Source: Desulfobotulus alkaliphilus (GTDB lineage Bacteria > Desulfobacterota > Desulfobacteria > Desulfobacterales > ASO4-4). From it: a stretch of 64,000 bases of DNA. The DNA lies in NCBI RefSeq assembly GCF_007830435.1, contig NZ_VLLC01000011.1, forward strand, positions 29,268 through 93,267, written 5' to 3'. Positions 26,857-35,714 of this stretch are shown one piece after another. A model generated the notes under the pieces. That model searched no databases. It saw only the letters and a program-made list of their open reading frames with translations, and was not told the DNA's origin. The translations under genes and the position numbers were made by a program. Numbering within the stretch: the first letter of the stretch is position 1; every line of letters starts with the position of its first letter.

Positions 26857-26921
26857 TTCCGGTTTTCTGGATTGGCCGGACTGGGTTTTGGCCAATCCAG
26901 GCAGCCGGAAAGATCTTTTTT
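26857..26921 (+). terminator. hairpin terminator or attenuator between the CGGC gene and cimA
   Basis: Perfect 11-bp arms CTGGATTGGCC (26867-26877) and GGCCAATCCAG (26890-26900) are nested in TTCCGG/CCGGAA (26857-26862, 26905-26910) and followed by AGATCTTTTTT. It ends about 100 bp before cimA, so it may end the CGGC transcript or attenuate cimA. A second CCGGCC/GGCCGG hairpin is at 26986-27000. Confidence 0.75.
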
Positions 26922-27024
26922 ATAGATTTTTCCGGTAAGGGGCCTTTCTTTGAGGATAAGGTTTCCCGTGAAAAAGACCCTTTCCCCGGCCAGAGGCCGG
27001 GTTATGACCATAAAGGCGGTTACC

Positions 27025-28614
27025 ATGACATCCATGCTGCTCTACGACACCACCCTCAGGGATGGCGCCCAGGGAGAACACATCAATTTTTCCGCTGAAG
27101 ACAAGATGAAAATTGCCCTGCGCCTTGATGATATGGGTTTTCATTATATCGAAGGCGGATGGCCCGGAGCCAACCCCAAAGATACGGCTTTTTTTGAAGC
27201 TGCCAGATCCATTACCTTTAAGAATGCAAAGCTTGCTGCCTTCGGTTCCACCTGCAGGCCGGGCATGAAGCCGGGCGATGATCCTCTTCTCAAGGCGCTG
27301 GCCGCAAGCGAAGCACCGGTGGTTACCCTTTTTGGGAAAACCTGGGATCTCCATATCGAGCGTATCATGGAGAACACCCTGGAAGAGAATCTGCGCATGA
27401 TCCGTGAGTCCGTGGCCTGGTTTGTTTCTCTGGGCCGGGAAGTGATTTACGATGCAGAGCATTTTTTCGACGGCTACAAGGATAACCGGGATTATGCCCT
27501 TGAAACTCTGGCTGCCGCATGGGAAGGCGGGGCTGAGGTCCTGACGCTTTGCGATACCAACGGCGGCACCCTTCCCCACGAGATTGAAGCCATCATGGAG
27601 GATGTGAAGGGCTGGTTTGCGGATCGTCCCTTTGGTGATCAGCGTCCTCTGAAGCTGGGCATCCATGCCCACAATGACTCAAACCTTGCCGTTGCCAACA
27701 GCATTACCGCCGTGCGCAGTGGTGCTGTCATGGTACAGGGGACCATCAACGGATACGGAGAGCGCTGCGGTAATGCGGATCTCACATCCATTATCCCCGT
27801 AATGCAGCTGAAGATGAACATCGACTGCATGGGGCAGGAGCGTCTGGCCCGCATTAAAAGTCTCTCACGTTTTGTCAGTGAGACAGCCAATGTGCCGCCC
27901 TTAAACAGCCGTCCCTTTGTGGGAAAAAGTGCCTTTGCCCACAAGGGAGGCGCCCATGTGTCTGCGGTTCTCAAGGAGCCAAGGGGCTATGAGCATATGA
28001 CGCCGGAGCTGGTGGGGAACGAGCGGCGGGTAATCATGAGTGATTACTCCGGCAAAAGCAACGTGACCTACAAGGCAAAGGAAATGGGCATTGATCTGGA
28101 GGGTGTGGACTCCAGGGAAGTGGTGTCCGAAATCAAGCGCCTTGAGCAGGAAGGGTATCAGTTTGAGGCGGCAGAAGGGTCCTTCCGGCTGCTGGTGGAA
28201 CGCATGGCCGGCCGCTTCAAGCCCCGTTTCCAGTTGAAAAATTTCCGTGTTACGGTGGAAAAGGACAAGGACAGGCACTGCAGCTCCCATGCGATTGTGC
28301 ACATTGACACACCCTTTGGCGAGGAGATGAGTGCCGCATCCGGAGACGGACCTGTATCTGCTCTGGACAATGCCCTGCGCAAGGCACTGGAATGCTTTTA
28401 CCCCAGAGACATGGCCCACATGCAGCTTGTGGATTACAAGGTTCGTGTGCTGGACGGGGCAGGGGGGACGGGGTCCAAGGTGCGGGTACTCATTGAGTCC
28501 AGAGATCCGGATACCATATGGAGCACCATCGGCGTTTCCGAAGATATTATTGAAGCCAGCTGGCAGGCCCTTGCGGACAGCTTCCACTACAAGCTGGGGT
28601 CTTCCGAGATTTAG
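27025..28614 (+). CDS. cimA: (R)-citramalate synthase
   Basis: The 529-residue HMGL-like aldolase condenses pyruvate with acetyl-CoA to citramalate, the threonine-independent entry to isoleucine. The N-terminal barrel has LLYDTTLRDGAQGEHINFS and IHAHNDSNLAVAN, and the C-terminal LeuA-type regulatory domain is present (about 390-529). The GAQ form of the DTTLRDG motif and the length fit the CimA/TIGR00977 group rather than LeuA. ATG at 27025 has AAAGGCGG five bases upstream; 27004 is an alternative. leuA follows after 208 bp, giving citramalate and isopropylmalate synthases side by side. Confidence 0.9.
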   Translation: MTSMLLYDTTLRDGAQGEHINFSAEDKMKIALRLDDMGFHYIEGGWPGANPKDTAFFEAARSITFKNAKLAAFGSTCRPGMKPGDDPLLKALAASEAPVVTLFGKTWDLHIERIMENTLEENLRMIRESVAWFVSLGREVIYDAEHFFDGYKDNRDYALETLAAAWEGGAEVLTLCDTNGGTLPHEIEAIMEDVKGWFADRPFGDQRPLKLGIHAHNDSNLAVANSITAVRSGAVMVQGTINGYGERCGNADLTSIIPVMQLKMNIDCMGQERLARIKSLSRFVSETANVPPLNSRPFVGKSAFAHKGGAHVSAVLKEPRGYEHMTPELVGNERRVIMSDYSGKSNVTYKAKEMGIDLEGVDSREVVSEIKRLEQEGYQFEAAEGSFRLLVERMAGRFKPRFQLKNFRVTVEKDKDRHCSSHAIVHIDTPFGEEMSAASGDGPVSALDNALRKALECFYPRDMAHMQLVDYKVRVLDGAGGTGSKVRVLIESRDPDTIWSTIGVSEDIIEASWQALADSFHYKLGSSEI

Positions 28615-28822
28615 GCTGACGGGCATTCTGTTTAAAAAAACGGGAAAGGATCAATGACTTTGATTCCATGGAGTGTATACGCCGCAGGCAAGGCACAAGC
28701 CCCTGTCCTGCGGCCCATGCTTAAAAAATATCGGGATGTGTTTGTTTGAATTTTTTTTAAGATAAAAAAATGATGGCCAGATGAATCTGTCCGTTTCTTT
28801 AGGATCCTGAAAGGAAATCCCG

Positions 28823-30364
28823 ATGAATAATCGCGTAATTATTTTTGATACCACCCTGCGGGATGGCGAACAGTCGCCCGGTGCCAGTATGAACACCCAG
28901 GAAAAAATCCGCATCGCAAGGCGTCTGGAAGAGCTGGGCGTGGATGTGATTGAGGCGGGTTTTCCTGCGGCCAGTGAGGGCGATTTTGATGCGGTGCGCC
29001 GCATTGCAGCTTCCGTGGAGCGGGTGCAGGTGGCCGCCCTCTGTCGGGCTTCCAAGGCAGATATTGACAAGGCATGGAATGCCATCAAAGAGGCCAGACA
29101 CCCCCGCATCCATACCTTCCTTGCCACCTCAGATCTGCACATGAAGTACAAGCTCCAGATGGACCCGGATACGGTGGTGGCCAAGGCCGCCGAAGCGGTG
29201 CGCTATGCCAAAACCTTTACGGACAATGTGGAGTTTTCCGCAGAGGACGGTTCCCGTTCGGATAAGGATTTTCTCTGCAGGGTTTTTGCCGCCGTGATTG
29301 AAGCAGGGGCCACCACCCTGAACCTGCCGGACACGGTGGGCTATGCCGTGCCGGAAGAATATGCGGCCCTCATCCGTTATGTGCTGGCCAACACGCCGGG
29401 CATTGATAATGTGGTGCTGTCCGTGCATTGTCACAACGACCTTGGCCTTGCCACGGCCAACACCCTGGCAGCCCTCATGGCCGGAGCCCGTCAGGCGGAA
29501 GTGACCATCAACGGTATTGGTGAACGTGCCGGGAACACGGCGCTGGAAGAAGTGGTCATGGCCATCAATACCCGCAAAAATGTATTTGGTCTGGAAACGG
29601 GCATTGATACCACAAAGATTTATCCCGTAAGCCGTACGGTCCGGGAGATTACGGGCATGATCGTGCAGCCCAACAAGGCTATTGTGGGGGCCAATGCCTT
29701 TGCCCATGAGTCCGGCATTCATCAGGACGGGGTTTTGAAAAATCCCATGACCTATGAGATCATGCAGCCGGAAACCGTGGGCCTTGCCAAGAACAATCTG
29801 GTTCTGGGCAAGCATTCCGGCAGGGCTGCCATCCGTGCCCGTCTGGAAGCCATGGGGTATACCCTGGAGCCCGACGAGGTCAATGTGATCTTTACCCGCT
29901 TTAAAGCACTGGCGGATAAGAAAAAGAACATTCAGGACGAGGATCTGGAGGCGCTGGTCACGGAAAGTGTACTCAGGGCCAATGACATCTTTGAGGTGGG
30001 GGATGTTCAGATTTCCTGCGGTAACACCTTCCATCCCATGGCAGGGGTAACCATCCGGCGGGAAGGGGTGCTTCTGGGCCCTGTATTCACCAGCGGTAAC
30101 GGTCCCATTGATGCGGTTTTCAATGCCATCATGCAGTTGACGGGGGTCTGTCCGGAACTTTTGCGTTTTACGGTTTCCGCCATTACCGGGGGAACGGATG
30201 CCCAGGGTGAGGTGACGGTGCGGATCAGGGAAGGGGAAACCGTGGCGCTGGGAAGGGGTGCGGATCTGGATATCGTCACGGCCAGTGCCAGAGCCTTTGT
30301 CAATGGTCTGAACCGCCTTGCGGCCATACAGCAGAATCCGGCCCGCAGCACGGAAACGATCTGA
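28823..30364 (+). CDS. leuA: 2-isopropylmalate synthase
   Basis: The 513-residue enzyme catalyses the first committed step of leucine synthesis from 2-ketoisovalerate and acetyl-CoA. It has FDTTLRDGEQSPGASM, HCHNDLGLATANT with the metal-binding histidines, the HESGIHQDG motif and a complete C-terminal regulatory domain for leucine feedback. AAAGGAAA precedes the ATG. The 200-bp leader holds a GCCGCAGG/CCTGCGGC hairpin (28681-28714) within a short open frame. The genes leuB, leuC, leuD and ilvC are not in the window. Confidence 0.96.
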   Translation: MNNRVIIFDTTLRDGEQSPGASMNTQEKIRIARRLEELGVDVIEAGFPAASEGDFDAVRRIAASVERVQVAALCRASKADIDKAWNAIKEARHPRIHTFLATSDLHMKYKLQMDPDTVVAKAAEAVRYAKTFTDNVEFSAEDGSRSDKDFLCRVFAAVIEAGATTLNLPDTVGYAVPEEYAALIRYVLANTPGIDNVVLSVHCHNDLGLATANTLAALMAGARQAEVTINGIGERAGNTALEEVVMAINTRKNVFGLETGIDTTKIYPVSRTVREITGMIVQPNKAIVGANAFAHESGIHQDGVLKNPMTYEIMQPETVGLAKNNLVLGKHSGRAAIRARLEAMGYTLEPDEVNVIFTRFKALADKKKNIQDEDLEALVTESVLRANDIFEVGDVQISCGNTFHPMAGVTIRREGVLLGPVFTSGNGPIDAVFNAIMQLTGVCPELLRFTVSAITGGTDAQGEVTVRIREGETVALGRGADLDIVTASARAFVNGLNRLAAIQQNPARSTETI

Positions 30365-30466
30365 TAAGGTAATTTTCACCAGAGTTGTAACTGTTCAGCA
30401 CAGCTTTCCAGGTACCATAGCTACCAGACAGATGCACAGGCCCCAGGCTATTTGCCCGTGACGCAA

Positions 30467-30536
30467 TCCGGCACTCAAGCTGAAAAGCTCAAGCCCTTTA
30501 CGGGAGCAAAAATGCCTATGGATCTTGAGTGCCGGA
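30467..30536. repeat. R3 hairpin module within R1 copy D (first)
   Basis: This 70-bp module has ends TCCGGCACTCAAG/CTTGAGTGCCGGA. Its interior is the inverted equivalent of those in copies B and E (second). Confidence 0.9.
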
Positions 30537-30672
30537 TTCGGGAGCTTCTTGCCCTGTGCGGAAGCGGCAAAAACTCCCCGCCACAGGCAGGATAAGCTTT
30601 TTGATTACCATGGCAGGCTTAAGCACGCTGCCTTTGTGGCGGCTCAGACAGTTTGCCGCTTCTTATTAGCAC

Positions 30673-30742
30673 TCCGGCACTCAAGCTTGCAAAAAACCAT
30701 TTTTTTCATCGCAGGCTCTGGGTTTATGGCTTGAGTGCCGGA
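30673..30742. repeat. R3 hairpin module within R1 copy D (second)
   Basis: This 70-bp module has the same 13-bp inverted ends, but its interior is unrelated to the module in the matching slot of copy E. Confidence 0.88.
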
Positions 30743-30960
30743 ATCCGAAACGATTGCAATGTCACTTGCCAATAGCCACGGAGCCTTGCAACAGTACGAA
30801 GCTGCTGCAACTACAGCATTGGCAGTTCGGAATAATTACCCAGAGTTTTTTAAAACGACTGGAATGTCACTTGCAAACAGGCAGGGTATCTTTTCCTGAC
30901 TTGAGGTGTCTGTGTCTGAAATATCGTGGCGTTTCGGGCCTTTTTTGTACAATAATATCC

Positions 30961-30998
30961 AAAGCCGATGATCCCTTTTGGGATATCGGCTTTCGGGT
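30961..30998 (+). terminator. intrinsic terminator-like hairpin before the DMT gene
   Basis: AAAGCCGAT and ATCCC pair with GGGAT and ATCGGCTTT around TTTT with one bulge, followed by CGGGTTTTT. It ends only about 17 bp before the transporter start, so it may end the upstream leuA transcript or attenuate the transporter. Confidence 0.7.
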
Positions 30999-31014
30999 TT
31001 TTGGCGGAGTTTGG

Positions 31015-31902
31015 ATGAGAATCAATGAGCTGCAGGCTTTTTTACGTTCCCCTGCCGGAGCCGTGGCGGGCGGGGCGCTTTTTCTGACCCTTGCGGGTTT
31101 TTTTCTTGCCCTGATGGGGGCCATTGTCAAGGCTGTGTCCGCTGATCTGCCCAATGCCATGGTGGTTTTTTTCAGGAATGCGGCCACCTGTCTCTTTATT
31201 CTTCCCCAGCTTTTTCTGGGGTCGGGTTCCCTTACGGGACTGAAGACCAGCCATTTTTCCCTTCACCTGCTTCGCTGTGGCAGCGGTCTTGCGGCCATGT
31301 ATGCCTATTTTTATGCCTTGAGCGTGCTTCCTCTGGGTGAGGCGGTTCTTCTGTCTTATACCAGTCCCCTTTTAACCCCTGTGGTGGCCCGTGTATGGCT
31401 GAAGGAGCCGCTGGGCTGGGTGCACGGGGCAGGGGGCCTGACGGGTTTTCTGGGAATTCTTCTGATTCTCCGTCCCGGTTTCCATGAAATCCATCCCGCT
31501 GCGCTGGTGGCACTGGTATCGGCATTTTTTGCCTCCATTGCCATGGCTTCGGTCAGGAAGATGGGTTCAACGGAGCCACCTTTTCGTGTGGTGGCATGGT
31601 TTACCATTCTTGCCACCCTGTTTTCCGCACCTGCCGCTTTTTCTTCATGGCAAACCCCGGATCTTTCGCTGGCAGGACTCTTTTTTTGTCTTGGTGCCGT
31701 GGGTTTTGTGGCACAACTTTGTCTCACCCGTGGTTATGGCATGGCACCGTCCGCCCGGATAGGCCCCTTTACCTACACAACGGTTTTTTTTGCCAGCATC
31801 CTTGGAACCATTTTTTGGGGGGAGGTTCTTCACCCCATGACCCTGATCGGTGGGGTGCTGATTGTTACCGGAGGAATGCTTGCGGGCAGAAGCAAAGGCT
31901 GA
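31015..31902 (+). CDS. DMT-superfamily (EamA) transporter
   Basis: The 295-residue protein is an inner-membrane carrier with ten predicted helices arranged as two EamA repeats (about 15-145 and 160-290). The repeats contain the usual RNAATCLFILPQ and LLTPVVARVWLKEPLG signatures. Such proteins export amino acids or other metabolites; the substrate is unknown, although the location after the branched-chain biosynthetic genes makes amino-acid efflux worth testing. ATG at 31015 has GGAG seven bases upstream. The long open frame before it runs through repeat R1 and the terminator-like hairpin and is not coding. Confidence 0.85.
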   Translation: MRINELQAFLRSPAGAVAGGALFLTLAGFFLALMGAIVKAVSADLPNAMVVFFRNAATCLFILPQLFLGSGSLTGLKTSHFSLHLLRCGSGLAAMYAYFYALSVLPLGEAVLLSYTSPLLTPVVARVWLKEPLGWVHGAGGLTGFLGILLILRPGFHEIHPAALVALVSAFFASIAMASVRKMGSTEPPFRVVAWFTILATLFSAPAAFSSWQTPDLSLAGLFFCLGAVGFVAQLCLTRGYGMAPSARIGPFTYTTVFFASILGTIFWGEVLHPMTLIGGVLIVTGGMLAGRSKG

Positions 31903-31917
31903 GTAATTCCGGGTATT

Positions 31918-34539
31918 TTATTCGCCCTGACTGAGAAGCTCTTCCATGGTAAACTGCAGGGCAGCCATGGAAAAGGGTTTTTTAAGGAAGCGGGACGGAG
32001 AATTTTCCGTAAAGCTGCCTATGGTTTCCTGTTCATTGTAACCACTGCAGAGGATAATTTTCATATCCGGCCGGATGCAGCGCATGGCCCCAAGGGTGGC
32101 CTTGCCATCCATTCTGGGCATGGTCAGGTCAAGGATGACGCACAGAATATGCTGGCTGTATCGATGGAAAAGTTCCATGGCTTCCTGACCGTCACGGGCC
32201 GCAAGGGGGGTGTAGCCCATCATTTCCAGTGCATCGGCGTATAATTTTCTGAGCATTTCTTCGTCATCCACAACAAGAACCATGCCCTTATTTCCATTTT
32301 CCTGCCGTTCGCTTTGAATTTCTGCTGACTTACTGGCTTCTGCCCCTTTTAACAAATCTGTTTCTTGAAGTGCCGGGAAGAAAACCTGAAAAGATGTTCC
32401 CTTATCTGGCCTGCTATCTACCATGATGGCTCCCTTATGCCCCTGCATGATACCCAGCACCGCAGAAAGGCCTAAACCCCGCCCCGTGAATTTTGTCGTG
32501 TAAAAGGGTTCAAAGAGACGATCCAGACTTTCTTTATTCATGCCGCAGCCCGTATCCTTAACCATAAGAAAAATGAAATTGCCGGGAGCTGGCTTTTTGA
32601 GTCCCCGGCTGTTTCTGAGAAAATCCTGATCGCAGAAACGGACACCCGTATGGATGGACAGGGTGCCGGGCTGTTCTTCCATGGCTTCCGATGCATTGGT
32701 GATGAGGTTGATCACCACCTGCTGAAGTTGTCCGGGGTCCGCCATGATTTCAGGTAATTCCGGGGCAAGGCGGGTTTCCATGGTAATGGTTTTGGGCATG
32801 ACAGCCTGAAGCATGGTCATGTTTTCTTCAATGAAGCGGTTGAGGCCGATGCGCTGGACCAGAAACTGTCCTTTGCCGGAATAGGCAAGCATCTGTCGGG
32901 TGAGATCCGTAGCCCGGGCCACAGCGGTACCGGCCTTGCCGAGGCTGTCATGGGCAGGGGAAGAAACGGGAGTATCCAGCAGGGCCAGTTCCAGATTGCC
33001 CTGTATGGCCGCAAGGATGTTGTTGAAGTCATGGGCAATGCCTCCGGCCATGACACCGAGGCTCTCCAGTTTCTGGGAGTGCAGCAGACGCCGCTCCATT
33101 TCAAGGCGCTGGGCCTGTTCTTCCCTGACTCTGGTTACATCAATAATGAAGCCCCGGATACCCACCGGTTTTTCATTGTTGAAAATGGTGGATATATGGA
33201 GCTGCGCACTAAAGGTCTGCCCGTTTTTGCGCAGGGCCGTGAAAGAGAGGGGAGCGATGATTTCCTGACCGATGGTTTTCCAGAGGTAATCAAAAATCAG
33301 ATTGTGTTCATCCCCAATGGAAAAATCCATGAGGCTGAGACCGGCAGCCTCTTCTTCCTTGGTATAGCCGAACTGCTCAAGGGTTTTCTGGTTCATGTAT
33401 TGAAAATTATAGGATAAATCCGTTTCAAAAACACTTTCCGGCAGTGCATCGGCAAGGTTTCGGAACCTGCTTTCACTGCTGCGCAGGGCCTTTTCCCGCT
33501 GGGCAATGGCTTCTGCCATATCAATAAAGCCCTGCCTGAGGATCTGAAATTCCTGAAAAGGTGTTTTTTTAAGATTGGCCAGATACCGGATATTTTTTTC
33601 TTCTCCCCTTTCAAGGCTGTCCATGGCCTCTGCAAAGGTGGCAAGGGGAAGGGAGATTTCTTTGTTCAAGTTGTGTTGCAGCAGCCATACCGTTGTGGAA
33701 AGGAGGAGGAGAAGCAGCACCGTCAGGACGCCCATGGTGGTAAATACGGAGAAAAATTTTTCTCTGGCATTCCATGCCGTAAAAACCACCCAGTCTCCGC
33801 CAAGAACCGGTGCTGAGCTGAAAAGATGGTGGACACCATTGGTTCTGTGGATTCCAAGAAATATGGCCTCTCCCCCCAGCCCCTCCTGTACAGGCTGAAG
33901 CTTGCCCAGATTGGTTTGCTCTTCCACCATTTTCTGATCCGGGTGGGCCACAAGGTTGCCATAGCGGTCTGTGATAAAGAAAAATGCACTGTCTCCGGTC
34001 TGACCGAGGCCTGCAATAAAATTCTGCAGGCTGCGCAGATTCAGCTCTCCGGCCACAACCTTATGGTTCACGGGATAGCTGAAGAGGCTGGCTGTGATTT
34101 TGCTGCTCAGGGGAGCCTGATAGGGGGAGGAAATATAAACATCCTGCTTGTCCCTGTTTCTGTGGTTTGCGGGCATGAGTCTTGAGTAGTCTTTCAGGGA
34201 ACCCATGGGTGGGATGGTGGCCATGACCTCTCCCTGATCCGAGAGCAGAAGAATTCTTTCAAAGGCGTTGGAATGTTTGATAAACTGAGGGATCACCTCT
34301 GGAAAACCCCTCAGGTCTGAAGATTCAGCCATCAGGTTGATAATTTCTCTGGAAAAGCTGAGGTAGGTGGCCACATACTCCGAGAGGGCAAGGGTCTGGA
34401 GATGCTGTTCTCTCTGAATATCCTGCCAGCGTTGCCAGCCCAGCAGGGCGGAAAGGGTCAGCACCAGAAAAACCACAGGCAGAAGAAGCCGGAGGGCCAG
34501 ATAACGGCGGAGCAGGGTGCTGATGGAGGCGGCTGTCAT
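31918..34539 (-). CDS. hybrid sensor histidine kinase (Cache-PAS-HisKA-ATPase-receiver)
   Basis: The 873-residue membrane kinase has a first transmembrane helix at about 14-34, a periplasmic Cache-like domain to about 255, a second helix near 262-288, a HAMP-like linker, a PAS domain (about 355-475), the HisKA motif GGIAHDFNN with His near 503, ATPase motifs NLITNASEAM, DTGCGM and GRGLGLS, and a C-terminal receiver with LDLTMPRMDG near 805. Its ATG overlaps the stop of the binding-protein gene (ATGA), so the two are translationally coupled. The kinase probably reads ligand occupancy of that protein. No output regulator is adjacent. Confidence 0.92.
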   Translation of the reverse strand: MTAASISTLLRRYLALRLLLPVVFLVLTLSALLGWQRWQDIQREQHLQTLALSEYVATYLSFSREIINLMAESSDLRGFPEVIPQFIKHSNAFERILLLSDQGEVMATIPPMGSLKDYSRLMPANHRNRDKQDVYISSPYQAPLSSKITASLFSYPVNHKVVAGELNLRSLQNFIAGLGQTGDSAFFFITDRYGNLVAHPDQKMVEEQTNLGKLQPVQEGLGGEAIFLGIHRTNGVHHLFSSAPVLGGDWVVFTAWNAREKFFSVFTTMGVLTVLLLLLLSTTVWLLQHNLNKEISLPLATFAEAMDSLERGEEKNIRYLANLKKTPFQEFQILRQGFIDMAEAIAQREKALRSSESRFRNLADALPESVFETDLSYNFQYMNQKTLEQFGYTKEEEAAGLSLMDFSIGDEHNLIFDYLWKTIGQEIIAPLSFTALRKNGQTFSAQLHISTIFNNEKPVGIRGFIIDVTRVREEQAQRLEMERRLLHSQKLESLGVMAGGIAHDFNNILAAIQGNLELALLDTPVSSPAHDSLGKAGTAVARATDLTRQMLAYSGKGQFLVQRIGLNRFIEENMTMLQAVMPKTITMETRLAPELPEIMADPGQLQQVVINLITNASEAMEEQPGTLSIHTGVRFCDQDFLRNSRGLKKPAPGNFIFLMVKDTGCGMNKESLDRLFEPFYTTKFTGRGLGLSAVLGIMQGHKGAIMVDSRPDKGTSFQVFFPALQETDLLKGAEASKSAEIQSERQENGNKGMVLVVDDEEMLRKLYADALEMMGYTPLAARDGQEAMELFHRYSQHILCVILDLTMPRMDGKATLGAMRCIRPDMKIILCSGYNEQETIGSFTENSPSRFLKKPFSMAALQFTMEELLSQGE

Positions 34540-35678
34540 GGCTTGGGTTCCATAAGGATGGTACGGAGAATACGGAACTGTCCGTCCTTTACTTCTGTAA
34601 TAAATATGGAGCTGACCACGTCACCATAGGCATCAATGGAAATGGGCCAGCGCAGACCGGGGTAGTTCCGGGTTTCCAGAAGGGCCTCTGGCAGGCCCTT
34701 TTTCCGGCCGCCTGTTTTCTGGAGGGCTTTTCCCAGAATGCCCATGGTATCATAGGCATAATCTGCGGCAAAGGAAGGCCAGTGCCCGTAACGTTTGTGA
34801 TAATTTTCAAGAAATTTTTCATATTTTGGTGTGGGTTTATCACTGAAGGCATGACCGGAAAATATCATGGTTTCCACGGTTCTGCCCCCTGCGGTGAGAA
34901 GCTCTTCGGTCATGGCCCAGTTGGCACTGAGCAGGGGCAGTACCGCCTGACGTGCATGCATGGCCTGGGTCAGGGCGGCGGCATCCCTTGCGGAAAGCAC
35001 CACAAGAAGGGCGTCCGGTGCTGCTTCGGCCAGCTCGTCAGCAAGGGCATCCCAGTCGGGCCTTTCAGGGGAAGAAATGGTTTTTTCCAGCACAATGCTT
35101 TTTCCATGGGTGGTAAATTCCTCTGAAAATGCATCGTGGAAGGGCTGGGCAAAGGCCCTGTTGTTCATGTCCGATACGGATGCGATGCGTTTTAAATCCA
35201 TGTTCTGGGCAGCATAGCGGGCAAGGGCCGTTGCCGCCGTATCTGTTGTGGGCTGTATGCGGAAAAAGAAATCTTTTATGCCGCTGAGCTCCGGTGTGGA
35301 GGTGGTGGGGCTGAACAGCACCATTTCGGCTTCTTCAATGAGGGGCATGGCCGCAAGGGTCTGGGAGCTGGTCATGTGTCCGATGATGGCCACAACCTTG
35401 GCTTCTATCAGTTCCCTGTCCGCCTGAATGGCCCCTTTCGCAGTTCCTTTGTCGTCCCGGCTGATCATCTCCAGCCTGCGGCCTGCAATGCCGCCCTGGG
35501 CATTGATTTCCTCCAGGGCAAGCTGGGCACCGTTGCGGCCATGAACCCCCAGATCCGCATAGGATCCTGTGAGGGGGCCGGAAAATCCTATTAGAACAGG
35601 CGGTTTCTCACAGCCAGTAAGCAATATACAGGCAGCAAGACCCATCAGCAGGCAGATGCTTTTCATGTATGCCCCCAT
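34536..35678 (-). CDS. periplasmic binding lipoprotein, branched-chain amino-acid type
   Basis: The 380-residue protein has a lipoprotein signal peptide ending in ILLTGC (lipobox) and a type I periplasmic-binding fold of the Leu/Ile/Val-receptor kind (IGFSGPLTGSYADLG, ALEEINAQGG). It should bind an amino-acid-like or aromatic ligand outside the inner membrane. No permease or ATPase gene is near, and the gene is coupled to a hybrid kinase and preceded by a chemoreceptor, so a sensory role fits better than transport. ATG at 35678 has AAAGGAG seven bases upstream; an internal ATG at 35666 is the alternative. Confidence 0.88.
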   Translation of the reverse strand: MGAYMKSICLLMGLAACILLTGCEKPPVLIGFSGPLTGSYADLGVHGRNGAQLALEEINAQGGIAGRRLEMISRDDKGTAKGAIQADRELIEAKVVAIIGHMTSSQTLAAMPLIEEAEMVLFSPTTSTPELSGIKDFFFRIQPTTDTAATALARYAAQNMDLKRIASVSDMNNRAFAQPFHDAFSEEFTTHGKSIVLEKTISSPERPDWDALADELAEAAPDALLVVLSARDAAALTQAMHARQAVLPLLSANWAMTEELLTAGGRTVETMIFSGHAFSDKPTPKYEKFLENYHKRYGHWPSFAADYAYDTMGILGKALQKTGGRKKGLPEALLETRNYPGLRWPISIDAYGDVVSSIFITEVKDGQFRILRTILMEPKP

Positions 35679-35714
35679 GGTCACACTCCTTTATTATTGA
35701 GGAAAGGGCGTGGC

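Larger units (their letters stand above)
30387..30839. repeat. R1 palindromic mobile repeat, copy D (inverted)
   Basis: The 453-bp element is in the opposite orientation to copies B, C, E and F. It carries the middle module and two R3 hairpins. The right end has lost about 14 bp of the terminal arm (AATAATTAC directly after GGCAGTTCGG). It is flanked by the perfect 8-bp direct repeat CCAGAGTT (30379-30386 and 30840-30847). A short piece resembling the arm, AATGTCACTTGCAAACAG, recurs just outside at about 30864. Confidence 0.95.

Noticed and set aside
30754-31014. N-terminal extension of the DMT transporter frame
   Set aside because: The upstream codons come from repeat R1 copy D and a terminator-like hairpin; the ATG at 31015 has its own ribosome site and begins the normal family length.
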